Assembly (NCBI GenBank): GCA_017940005.1
Contig: JAGAZO010000008.1
Location: 1-64,000 of the forward strand
Reading direction: 5' to 3'
Origin: Treponema sp.
GTDB taxonomy: Bacteria; Spirochaetota; Spirochaetia; Treponematales; Treponemataceae
DNA: 64,000 nucleotides
Shown here: piece after piece, positions 17,506 to 26,700 of the stretch
Numbering within the stretch: position 1 is the first letter of the stretch
Layout of the letters: every line of letters starts with the position of its first letter
Notes under the pieces: generated by a model
The model's database searches: none
What the model was told of the DNA's origin: nothing
The model's input: only the letters and a program-made list of their open reading frames with translations
Made by a program: the position numbers and the translations under genes

Positions 17506-18999
17506 GTGACAAAACGCGATACTAATTTTTTTACGGTGCGCTGCTCTTTTTTTGCGCGGCTTGCTATTTTTGAAGCGGTAGGCGTTTTTCCTGCGACAGG
17601 TTTTTTGCGGCGCAGCGCGTCGTCTCTACGAGACTGGCTTTTGTGCCCCGCCATTTTTGCTGCGCTCTTTTTTGCCGCACGCCCGCTTGCCGCGCAGTCG
17701 TTTTTGCAAAGCGCGCGCGTGCCCGACTCATCTGAAATACGGAGCACGCTTGTCGAAACATGGTTTGAAGCGCCGCTTTCAGAAGTGCGCTTGAATCGGG
17801 CAGAAGTGCGCGTAACGAGCGGCGGCGAGCAGTTTCAAGTGCGCATGGAAGAAAGCGAAACAACATTTTCAATTATCGTAGCGCCGCGCGCATCCCTTTC
17901 TGTTGATGTGTATACAATGGCAGAGAAGCGCACTGTTGTGCAGGATGTGTATCCGCAAGACGCGCAGGGAAGCTGGGTGCTCGTTCGCGACAAGCGCACT
18001 GGCAGTCCGCGTGCCATCCGCTACTACGTTGCTGCGGACAGCGGCGTGTATGTTCAGTTTACGCCGCTTCGTGAGAGCGCGGCAGGTGACTTTATCATTT
18101 TAGGCGCCTACGCAGCGCGGCAGATTCCGACGGGCGTACCGTTTGCGCAATTTTACAAGCTCTCGCTTGCCGATGTAGTGAATTTGACGCGATGCACGCT
18201 TCCGTGGCAGTACATGGAGCATCATTCTGACAGATACGACGCGTCGCTGTATATGATACAAAAAATTCGCGAAAAGCTTCCGAATCTCGTGTACGCAGAA
18301 GACGCAATGTACGATGAGCACGGGAATCCTGTGTATGTGACAACGGGACTGCCGCGCACAACGCATGCGACAGACGCGGGGAAACTTTCGCTTTCTTCTG
18401 CGGGCTTTATCAAATGGATTGCAGACGGCATTGTCTATCCGCTTACTGAAGGAGCGCTCGTGCGCGCGCCGCTTCTTGTGCAAACAGTTTCATTTGATGC
18501 AGTAGGCTATCAAGGCATTATGCAGGAAAAATACAGCACGTCGTTTGCGCTCGACTGGACGCGCAACATTGCTGCGGCAATCCTTTCTGTGTATACGGGA
18601 CGCACATACCTATACGCGCAGTCGGGCGTTGACATGACTGCCGAGCCGTTCACCGCAGAGTTGACGGCAGAAGGCATAAAAAATACAGCAGGCTACGTGA
18701 AAAACAGCGGATACGAGGCGCTCGCACTTCCGTCGCTCATGTACGCGTTTGCGTCTGAATATCCCGGTGAATGCTATTTGGCTGCAATTCGTGAAACAGA
18801 TAGAACAAAATCACCCGAAGTGCAATTTTTCAGCCAGTGCGCAATCATCTTTCCGTATTTTGACGACAACGGAAGATTTCAATGCGCAGTGTTTAGGAAT
18901 GGCGCAGAATATTCGCTCGCTGATTTTTGCAAAACGTTTTACGGCTCGTTTGTTCACTTGACGCGCATGCGCACGACAAAAAATTTCGACCCGCAGTAA
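17506..18999 (+). CDS. Exported protein of unknown function
   Basis: 497 residues with no recognised family. GTG 17506 follows GGGGG at five bases; a TTG at 17494 overlaps that site. The N-terminus is long and basic, with a hydrophobic core (LLCPAIFAALFFAARPLAA, about residues 44-62) ending in AAQS, which fits a signal peptide with an extended n-region. The mature part is beta-rich, then has a block LSLSSAGFIKWIADGI that faintly recalls the DCSGFVKW motif of NlpC/P60 proteins but lacks the cysteine, and a later TSFALDWTRNIAAAIL. I would not call it a peptidase. It stands alone between the activase and a lipoprotein gene. It may be a periplasmic or surface protein restricted to treponemes. Confidence 0.75.
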   Translation: MTKRDTNFFTVRCSFFARLAIFEAVGVFPATGFLRRSASSLRDWLLCPAIFAALFFAARPLAAQSFLQSARVPDSSEIRSTLVETWFEAPLSEVRLNRAEVRVTSGGEQFQVRMEESETTFSIIVAPRASLSVDVYTMAEKRTVVQDVYPQDAQGSWVLVRDKRTGSPRAIRYYVAADSGVYVQFTPLRESAAGDFIILGAYAARQIPTGVPFAQFYKLSLADVVNLTRCTLPWQYMEHHSDRYDASLYMIQKIREKLPNLVYAEDAMYDEHGNPVYVTTGLPRTTHATDAGKLSLSSAGFIKWIADGIVYPLTEGALVRAPLLVQTVSFDAVGYQGIMQEKYSTSFALDWTRNIAAAILSVYTGRTYLYAQSGVDMTAEPFTAELTAEGIKNTAGYVKNSGYEALALPSLMYAFASEYPGECYLAAIRETDRTKSPEVQFFSQCAIIFPYFDDNGRFQCAVFRNGAEYSLADFCKTFYGSFVHLTRMRTTKNFDPQ

Positions 19000-19069
19000 T
19001 GTAATACGCGCCAAAGCACCATAACCGCTTCGGAAATTATGAGACGGTTTTTGTGAAATAGCAAAGTGC

Positions 19070-19098
19070 TTGACAAATATGCAAAAACAATATATTTT
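19070..19098 (+). promoter_or_regulatory. Promoter of the lipoprotein gene
   Basis: TTGACA (19070-19075), a 17-base spacer and TATTTT (19093-19098). The predicted transcript would begin near 19105, at the left arm of the inverted repeat at 19104-19130. Confidence 0.6.
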
Positions 19099-19103
19099 TG
19101 TAT

Positions 19104-19130
19104 TGTTAAATATTAACATGATATTTAACA
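19104..19130 (+). promoter_or_regulatory. Inverted repeat abutting the Shine-Dalgarno site
   Basis: TGTTAAATAT (19104-19113) and ATATTTAACA (19121-19130) are perfect 10-base arms with a seven-base spacer. The right arm ends exactly where GGAGGTG begins (19131). It lies at the predicted transcription start, so it could be a repressor operator or an RNA hairpin that sets access to the ribosome binding site. Confidence 0.55.
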
Positions 19131-19143
19131 GGAGGTGTTTATT

Positions 19144-20409
19144 ATGAAAACAAAATTTTTACTATGTGTTGCAGTCCTTGCCGTTGCAACATGTCTTATT
19201 TCCTGCGCCGACATTTTTGGTGGCAGCGGGCAGGACAGCATTACTGTTACTATTCCCGCATTTTCAACTTCTTCTGACAACAGCCGCGCCGCGAATACCG
19301 ACAGCATGTTCAGCAAGTGGAATGTGCACGCATTTCTTGTGGGCACAGATATTGACAGCGAGGGGTTGAAACAATGGTATAAAAATATTTACGAAGAGCC
19401 TTTCAGCGACCCAGTTTCTAACTTTTCAGGCATTTTGCAGACAGTGTCGTATAAAGGTGTTGATTTTTCGCGCGATGTGCCCGTGTCGTTTAAGCGTGTA
19501 AAGCCAGGAACGGAATATTTTGTTGTCCTTTTTATTACGTATGATATGTATGACAATGAAGAGAGAGAAGAGCAGGCCGTGTTCTATGGCATAAGCCCCA
19601 GTGATGTAATTGAAAAGGATAATACTGGGACTGCTGTTACTTATTTCTTAAAAAATCTTGATATTGCGCAGTCGGGTGTGAACAATGTTGACCTCATGCT
19701 GAAAAAGAATGAGCAGTCAAATGTGTACTTTTTCTCGAAAAATGGAACTACTGCTGTAAATGAAACGGGAGAAACAGAACAGATAACGCCAGAGGCGAGC
19801 ACGCCTAAAAAGCCCGCGAAAGTAGACAACTCGGATAATAACAATGGTTTATCAGAAAAGTTAAAAAAAACTGGAAGCCATGTCATTATTTTAACTGAAG
19901 ACATTGTTCTTGACCAAGATTTAGAAGTAGGGAGCAGCAACCTTACCAGCGCAACGATGATGTCGCTTCCTGGAACAACAGTAACGCTCACTTTGGAAAG
20001 TAATAGCAGGAAGTGCAACGTGAAAATCAACAAGATGGCGACTTTTTCGCTTGTTGATGGTATTGTTAATGCTGATGTTTCGGTTTCGGGTGATACTGGG
20101 CATGGGACTCTTGCAATTGGAGGCAACGCAAAAGTTGAAGGAACAATTTCTCTTAAGCAAGATAATGATACGCATGGCGTTATCTCTGTCATAAGCCCGC
20201 TTGAGCAGCAGAATGGTAACATAGTAGTTGAAGTGAGTGATGTTAGTAAAGTAAAGGAGAAACAGCAATGTATCCTCATAGATGATACAGGTACTGATAG
20301 CGATTGGAGCACATATTTTGACTTTAAAAATAGCGACGGCAGTAATTTGACGCTTACAAAAAAGACTGTCAATGGACAGACAGGCTGGAGTATTGCCACC
20401 GACGACTAA
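19144..20409 (+). CDS. Putative lipoprotein with beta-rich repeats, unknown function
   Basis: 421 residues. ATG 19144 sits seven bases after AGGAGGTG. A lipobox LISC puts the lipidated cysteine at position 21. The mature N-terminal half begins SITVTIPAFSTSSDNSRA and has a beta-sandwich-like pattern; a Pro/Lys/Asp/Asn-rich linker (about residues 215-235) leads to a C-terminal part of short strands with TVTLTLESN, VNADVSVSGD and LAIGGNAKVEGTIS. That alternation suggests a small right-handed beta-helix. No family or ligand was recognised. It is monocistronic with its own promoter and a conspicuous inverted repeat in the leader. Exposure at the cell surface is plausible but not shown by the sequence. 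Confidence 0.8.
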   Translation: MKTKFLLCVAVLAVATCLISCADIFGGSGQDSITVTIPAFSTSSDNSRAANTDSMFSKWNVHAFLVGTDIDSEGLKQWYKNIYEEPFSDPVSNFSGILQTVSYKGVDFSRDVPVSFKRVKPGTEYFVVLFITYDMYDNEEREEQAVFYGISPSDVIEKDNTGTAVTYFLKNLDIAQSGVNNVDLMLKKNEQSNVYFFSKNGTTAVNETGETEQITPEASTPKKPAKVDNSDNNNGLSEKLKKTGSHVIILTEDIVLDQDLEVGSSNLTSATMMSLPGTTVTLTLESNSRKCNVKINKMATFSLVDGIVNADVSVSGDTGHGTLAIGGNAKVEGTISLKQDNDTHGVISVISPLEQQNGNIVVEVSDVSKVKEKQQCILIDDTGTDSDWSTYFDFKNSDGSNLTLTKKTVNGQTGWSIATDD

Positions 20410-20676
20410 CACGCGGTGATTGTGATTATTTTGCACCGCTAAAATAAGATGATACGGTGCTTTTGAACATTCATTGTCTCGACAAATCGCCGAAAAGCTC
20501 GGTCTTTTTAATGGTAGCTCATGACAGGCTTGAAACTGCTATCCACTGGCTGAACAGCTACAAAAAAAATCCTCAACGTTCCCTGTCATGGTATTCAAAA
20601 AGTGTTGTGGCTTATAACCGAAAAATGGAGTATTATTTTTTACATGCTACCAAATACCATACAGTAAAAAAAATAT
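20410..20676. other. Gene-free spacer containing a 9-bp inverted repeat (20520-20590)
   Basis: No credible gene is seen. CATGACAGG (20520-20528) and CCTGTCATG (20582-20590) could close a stem around about 53 bases, with a weak inner hairpin TGGCTGAACAGCTA. On the minus strand the interior reads CAGTGGATAGCAGT; a similar CAGTGGATAGCTGT lies near 12314 in front of the activase gene. It could be a small structured RNA or a decayed repeat. Confidence 0.3.
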
Positions 20677-20705
20677 TTGCGTTTTCACAAAACCTGTAGT
20701 AAAAT
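20677..20705 (+). promoter_or_regulatory. Promoter of the EF-G-like gene
   Basis: TTGCGT (20677-20682), a 17-base spacer and TAAAAT (20700-20705). The predicted start is near 20712, 27 bases before the ATG at 20739, leaving room for GGAGG at 20724-20728. Confidence 0.6.
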
Positions 20706-20738
20706 ATATGATGTATTTCATTTGGAGGAAATTGCATC

Positions 20739-22832
20739 ATGAAAGTTTACACAACTGACAAAATCAGAAATGTTGTTATTCTCGGTCACGGTGGCGCGGG
20801 CAAAACTTCTCTTGTTGAGGCAATGTGCTTTCAAAGCGGATTTATTTCACGCATGGGAAAAGTGGGAGAGGGTTCTACTGTTTCAGATTTTACAAAAGAA
20901 GAGCAAAAACGTTCCATCTCAATCAAAACGTCTCTTGTTGCAATAGAGTGGAATGAGCATAAAATCAATATACTCGATACGCCCGGTTTTTTTGATTTTG
21001 TCGGTGAAGTGGAAGAGGCTATGAGCGTCGCAGATGGCGCTGTCATCGTTGTGTCAGGCAAAGCGGGCATTGAAGCGGGCACAGAAAAAGCGTGGGACTT
21101 GTGCGAGAAGTACCATCTTCCACGCATGTTTTTTGTCACCGATATGGATATGGATGTGTCATATCATCAAATCATAGAAGAATTGACAAGCAGATACGGC
21201 AAAAAGATTGCACCATTCAACATGCCGCTTCGTGAAGGAAGCAATTTTGCCGGCTACATAAACGTGATTCAGCGAAAAGCGTTCCGCTATAAAGCAATAG
21301 GCATCGTCGAGCCATGTGACATTCCCGACTACTCGCAAAAATATCTTGAAGAGTATCACACGACGCTTATGGAAGCAGTAGCGGAAACATCTGAAGAATT
21401 CATGGAGCGATTTTTTGCAGGCGAAGAATTTTCTGATGCAGAGATTCGCGAAGCGGTGCGCTTGACTATGCAAGACGGCACAATTGTTCCTGTAGAGATG
21501 GGAAGCGGCATGGCGGTGCACGGCGTGTACAATCTGCTCGATGACATTGTCAAATATATGCCTGTCGCAGAGAGCAGAAAAGTGAGCGGCATAAATGTGA
21601 CGACAAACGAAATATTTGAAGCGAACTTTGACGTGCTCAAACCGAAGACGGCGTTTGTTTTTAAAACGATTGTAGACCCATTTCTTGGACGGTACAGCCT
21701 TATCAAAGTGCGTTCAGGCGTTTTTAAGACAGATGATGTTGTCTACAATGCTTCAACTGCTTCTGAATTCAAAATCGGCAAGCTGTACATCATGCAGGGA
21801 AATAAAACAAGCGAGATAAACGAACTACATGCAGGCGATTTGGGCGCTGTCGCAAAACTCAATGATATAAAAACTGGCGATACACTCTCCACAAAGGCAA
21901 CTCCCATTCAGTATCCAAAGCCCGATATTTCTCTGCCGTACACCTATTTGCGTTACCGCGCCGTGAACAAGGGCGACATTGACAAAATTGCACAAGCTAT
22001 GGCAAAAATCACTGCCGAAGATTTGACATTTAAATCAGTGAACGATGCAGTGAACGGGCAGCTGCTCATTTACGGCATGGGAGAGATGCACCTTGACGTT
22101 GTTCAGAGTATTCTCAAAAACGAATATAAAGTTGACATAAAAGTTGAAAAGCCAAAAGTTGCGTTCCGCGAAACGATTAAAAAGAATTCTGACGTTGAGC
22201 ATAAATATAAAAAGCAGACTGGCGGACATGGGCAATACGGTCATGTAAAAATCAAGTTTGCGCCAACAGGAGATTTTTCAACGCCGTATGCGTTCGACCA
22301 AAAAGTAGTGGGCGGCTCTGTGCCGAAGAATTATTTTCCCGCTGTTGAAAAAGGCATATCAGAATCGACTGCGCGCGGTCCGCTTGCGGCGTATCCTGTT
22401 GTGGGCGTGCAGGCCACGCTGTATGACGGCTCGTATCACCCGGTGGACTCTTCTGAAATTGCGTTTAAGACTGCTGCAAAGATGGCGTTCAAAAAAGGCT
22501 TTATGCAGGCAACGCCTGTACTGCTCGAGCCGATTGTAACGCTCAAAGTGATTGTGCCCGACACATACACGGGCGATGTCATGGGCGATTTAACAAAACG
22601 GCGCGGACGCGTGCTCGGCATGAATCCCGCTGCGAGCGGCAAGCAGATTATCGAGGCGGAGGTGCCGCAAATGGAGCTGTTCGACTATTGCACGGGGCTT
22701 CGCTCCATGACAGGAGGGCGCGGAGAATACAGCTACGAGTTCGCGCGGTACGAGCAGGCGCCAGCTGACGTGCAGAGCAAAGAAGTTGCCGCCCGTGCGG
22801 AAAAAGCTGCCGCAGGCTTTGCCGAAGAATAA
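20739..22832 (+). CDS. fusA: Elongation factor G-like GTPase (divergent paralogue)
   Basis: 697 residues with the five-domain layout of EF-G, which moves tRNAs and mRNA through the ribosome after peptide transfer. ATG 20739 follows TTTGGAGGAAA. The G-domain is atypical: G1 reads GHGGAGKTSL (residues 16-25) where classical EF-G has AHIDAGKTT, G3 is DTPGF, and the G4 motif NKMD is replaced by TDMD (residues 134-137). The domain IV/V blocks are intact (KKQTGGHGQYGHVKIKFAP, SKEVAARAEKAAAGFAEE). It belongs with the EF-G-like/EF-G2 paralogues of spirochaetes and other phyla, so the canonical gene is expected elsewhere. The role may be ribosome recycling or a stress form of translocation. The gene stands alone. 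Confidence 0.9.
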   Translation: MKVYTTDKIRNVVILGHGGAGKTSLVEAMCFQSGFISRMGKVGEGSTVSDFTKEEQKRSISIKTSLVAIEWNEHKINILDTPGFFDFVGEVEEAMSVADGAVIVVSGKAGIEAGTEKAWDLCEKYHLPRMFFVTDMDMDVSYHQIIEELTSRYGKKIAPFNMPLREGSNFAGYINVIQRKAFRYKAIGIVEPCDIPDYSQKYLEEYHTTLMEAVAETSEEFMERFFAGEEFSDAEIREAVRLTMQDGTIVPVEMGSGMAVHGVYNLLDDIVKYMPVAESRKVSGINVTTNEIFEANFDVLKPKTAFVFKTIVDPFLGRYSLIKVRSGVFKTDDVVYNASTASEFKIGKLYIMQGNKTSEINELHAGDLGAVAKLNDIKTGDTLSTKATPIQYPKPDISLPYTYLRYRAVNKGDIDKIAQAMAKITAEDLTFKSVNDAVNGQLLIYGMGEMHLDVVQSILKNEYKVDIKVEKPKVAFRETIKKNSDVEHKYKKQTGGHGQYGHVKIKFAPTGDFSTPYAFDQKVVGGSVPKNYFPAVEKGISESTARGPLAAYPVVGVQATLYDGSYHPVDSSEIAFKTAAKMAFKKGFMQATPVLLEPIVTLKVIVPDTYTGDVMGDLTKRRGRVLGMNPAASGKQIIEAEVPQMELFDYCTGLRSMTGGRGEYSYEFARYEQAPADVQSKEVAARAEKAAAGFAEE

Positions 22833-22999
22833 ATGTCTGCGCACGGGAACAGCACTCACCGCAGTCGGCTCAAATCCCGACTATGCGCGCTCGCGTTGGT
22901 GGGTGTTCTGTGGCAGATTTATGCCGTGCCGCTTTTCAGCGTTCCTCATGTAGCACAATACTGAAAAAAATGATATAGTAATTACAAGTGAGGAACAAT

Positions 23000-23683
23000 G
23001 TGCAAGTTAGAGGGTTGGGAGAAATAAACGCGATAGGGTTTGACATTGACGGAACGCTGTATGCTCCGCGGTATCTTCATGTGCGCATGGCATTGCATTT
23101 TTTCCGCTACAATCAGCTTTTTCTTAAATACGGTTTTGTGCGCAGAGATATGCACAAGTTGGGAAAAGTTGATAATTTTATGGAAGTGCAGGACGCGCTT
23201 TTAGCAAAACGAATCGGCTGTTCTGTTGAAGACGCGCGCGAACGGTTGCAGCGCATTGTATACCACGGGCTTGGAAAATTTTTTAAGAGCATTCCGCCGC
23301 GCAAATACGTGCATGAGGCGTTCAAAGCGTTTCGCGATGCTGGTTTAAAAATAGGTATTTTATCAGATTTTCCGCCAGAGCAAAAAGGCGATTTGTGGGG
23401 GCTGCGCGAGTACTGCGATGTTTTGCTTGGAACAGAAAGCACTGGTGCGCTCAAACCGTCTTCGCATCCGTTTTTAGTGATGGCAGAAAAGCTTGACGTG
23501 GCGCCAGAACATATTTTGTATGTGGGCAACAGCGTCAAGTATGATGTGCGCGGTGCAAAAAATGCGGGTATGAAAACTGCGCTTATCGAGCCGCGTTGGC
23601 ACACGCTGTTTGGATGCACGTGCAAAGAAGCGGATATTTCTTTCAATACCTATCGCCAATTACGTAAAATTGTGCTACAATAA
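23000..23683 (+). CDS. HAD-superfamily hydrolase, subfamily IA
   Basis: 227 residues. Motif I is GFDIDGTLY, motif II is ILSDFPPE, motif III is the lysine of GALKPS and motif IV is VGNSVKYDVRGAKNAGM. A helical cap with several arginines lies between motifs I and II. Such proteins are usually phosphatases of small phosphorylated metabolites; the substrate cannot be deduced. GTG 23000 is chosen for the GAGGA six bases upstream; GTG 22988 and TTG 23015 are possible alternatives. It sits between the EF-G-like gene and the coiled-coil gene and ends in a short hairpin (23703-23720). Confidence 0.88.
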   Translation: MQVRGLGEINAIGFDIDGTLYAPRYLHVRMALHFFRYNQLFLKYGFVRRDMHKLGKVDNFMEVQDALLAKRIGCSVEDARERLQRIVYHGLGKFFKSIPPRKYVHEAFKAFRDAGLKIGILSDFPPEQKGDLWGLREYCDVLLGTESTGALKPSSHPFLVMAEKLDVAPEHILYVGNSVKYDVRGAKNAGMKTALIEPRWHTLFGCTCKEADISFNTYRQLRKIVLQ

Positions 23684-23702
23684 ATGATGTGATATATATT
23701 AC

Positions 23703-23725
23703 CAGCATTTTTTAATGCTGATTTT
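23703..23725 (+). terminator. Weak hairpin between the HAD and coiled-coil genes
   Basis: CAGCATT (23703-23709), loop TTTT and AATGCTG (23714-23720) are followed by ATTTT. The stem is only seven bases and the T-run is short, so it may only partly end transcription. Confidence 0.45.
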
Positions 23726-23739
23726 ACGGGTGGGAAACA

Positions 23740-26700
23740 GTGAATATCGTCACAATTTTGATAGCGACTGCTGTCGCTGCTGCTATTTCTGTTGTCATAC
23801 GAAAAATCGACAAAGACAACAATACAATGGGAAATGTCAAACGATATGCCGATAAGCGCCAGTCGGAGTTAGATGCGTATCTTCAGGAGCAGACGAAAAA
23901 GCTTACGTCTGCAGGGGCGGAACTTGAAACGACGCGCGTGCAAGCTGTTGCTGCCATAAAGCGGCTTGAAAAAGAGCGCGACAGTTTTTTGCAAAAAGCA
24001 GGTGAACTGCAAAAGTATCAAAGCACAGTCGATGCAGCCGAAGCAAAAATCACTGGGTATGATAAAGCGCTTGCATCGTTGGCTGAAATGACTGCAAATG
24101 TTGAAGAAAATTTAAATAGGCTTAAAAAAGAATCGCTGATTGTCGAAAAGCTTGACAATCAGCTCGCCGCATATAAAAAAAATCTTGATACGGTTGAAAA
24201 GCGCATTCCGCAAGTGTCGGCAGAGTTTTCGCAAAAAAATGGCGAGCAGCTAAAAGTGCTCGGTACAAAACTTTTGGAAGAGTACGATGCGCGCGGTCAA
24301 AAGCTTGCCGGCAATATAGCTGCTATCGAAAAACAGGCGAATGATGCGCTCGCAAAGTTGCAAGCTGAAATTGCAGGCGTGTACAGCTCTGCTGCGCAAA
24401 AGGCAAACGAGCTTGAGGATGTGGCATTCAAGCATTTGAGCGAACAGACTAAAGCGCGCGGTAACGAATATATGAAAGCAGTTGACAGCAGAGTTGCTGA
24501 ACTTAAAGCACAAATTGGAGGTCGCATCAAAGAACTTGAGGCACAGATTGCGAGCCGTGCCGAAGCTGCGGAATTGCGTGGCGATTCATTCTTGAAAACT
24601 GTTGAGAATAAAATTGAAAAAATGGAAGAAAAAATCACTGGGCGCATTGCTGATTCTGAAAGCCGTGTAAATGATAAGGCTGGTGAAGTTGATGCAGTGG
24701 TGAGCGATATTATTTCGCAGATTGACGAACGCATTGAAGATGTGCAGCAGCGTGGTGATATGTATTTAAATTCTGGTGAAGATAAAATAGCTGATGTTGA
24801 AGATAAAATAACGGAGCGTATTGCAGATGCGGAAGCTCGCATCAACGGCAGAGCTGATGAAGTTGACTCGTCTGTTGCGAGCATTGAAACAGCGCTTGAC
24901 GAAAAATATGGCGAACGGTATGCGGCGCTGTCAGAAAAATATGATGCCGTTGCGGCAGAATTCGCATTGCGACTTGACACACACATTGCCGACGCACAAA
25001 AACAAATTGAGCAGCGCACAACTGCGCTTGATGGCGCAATCGATGCGCGTACTGCTGCAATGATAAAAAAATATGATGAACAGTACAACCAATTTGTTGA
25101 TTCATATAAAAAGCGCACAGAAGATTATGCTGCACGTCTGAATCAACAGTATTCTGCGCTTGCAGCAAAACATGCACAAAAAGCAAGCGCTGCGGACGAC
25201 GAGCTTTTATCGCGGTATAATGCGCTTGTGGAAAAATACAAGCAACTTTCTGCAAAAACAAATTCATCGCTCGATGCGCAATACAATGAGCTTTCAGAAA
25301 AATACAAAGCGCGAGCGGCAGAACTTGATGACGCGCTCGAGCAAAAGACAGCAGAAGTTGTCTCATCATTTAAAGATTCAACAGGAAATATAATTGCGAA
25401 TATAAAAAAGAATCTTACATCGCTCGATGAAAAGTACAAGCAACATGTTGATGATTTCGGAAAAAAGTATGATAATACAATTTCCAACTTGCATGAGAAA
25501 TATACAAAGCAGCTCGAATCTATGGATGTTAAAAATGATGATAGACTCGTTGCGCTTGATACAAAATTTGACGACTTATTCGCTCGTTTAAACGGTGTAT
25601 ACGTGGAAAAGGCGTCGAGACTTGAGCAGCAGGCTGAAAGCATTAAAACGATGTATGATGAAAAGGAAGGTGCTGTTGCAGCGGAAATAAATGACCGCAT
25701 TGCAAATCTTAATGAACACTATGCGCAACAGATAGCAGAGCTCCGCACAAATCTTGAAGCGGCGCTTTTAGAGGCAAATGAAACATCGAGTTTTATTGCG
25801 CAGAATGTTTCTGGTAACACAAAGAGCCTTGAAGGATTGAAAAATTCGCTTGAGATGCAGATTAAAGACGTAGAAATGCGGTACACGAATTTATTTGCGA
25901 ATGCTGTGTCGCAAGCAGACGAAAAAGAAGAAAATGCGCTTGAAAAGTTTACAACGGCAGCAAATGCGCGCATTGAAAAATATCATGCGACAATTCAAAA
26001 TAAAGTTGACGCATTTAAAACCGCTCTCAATGAAACGCTTTCTGCCGTGTCTCATCAAGCGGATGATTCTGTGCGAGATGCCGAAGCTGCCATAAAGCAG
26101 TTGCAGCTCGAATGTGATGAAGCGCAGCGTAAAGCGGACGGTGTGGGACCGCAGCTTGCAGAAAAAGTGCAACTTGTTGACAACCAGATTGAAAAATTTC
26201 GCTTACAGGCGGAGGCGAAACTTATTGAGCTTGACAAAACGATGAACGAAGCAATTCGCAAAATGGCAGAGCAGTGTGAAATTCAGCAGTCTGATGCGCT
26301 TAAAGCGATTGACAGTCAGCTTGGTTCATACAAAAAAGATTTGGCGTATCAATTTTCGCGTCTTGAAACATCAGGCAAAGACATCGATTCTCTTGAAGTC
26401 AATTTGCGCAAAGCAATGGAAGAGATACGGAAGCGGGTGCTCGCTGACTTTGATGGATTCACTGCGGCGCAACAAAAGCAGCAGGAGGCATTTGCAGCGT
26501 CGGTAAAAGCTGATTCCGAATCAATCGAAACACAACTTGATACGCTTGAGCAGAATATCGCATTGCTCAAGCAAACTTCTATGAGCAGTATTAAGGAAAA
26601 GCTTAAAGACTTTGAAAAAGGCTTTGACGATGAACTTAAGTCTCGCAGTGATAAAATATCTGAAGATTTGTCTGTGTGGAAAAATGCATTTGATGGGAAA

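Noticed and set aside
17506-18999. NlpC/P60 peptidase
   Set aside because: Only a faint SxAGFIKW similarity; the catalytic cysteine and histidine are not present.
20457-20699. Possible 80-residue protein on the plus strand
   Set aside because: No ribosome binding site, no family features, unusual composition, and the frame runs through an inverted repeat and into the promoter of the EF-G-like gene.
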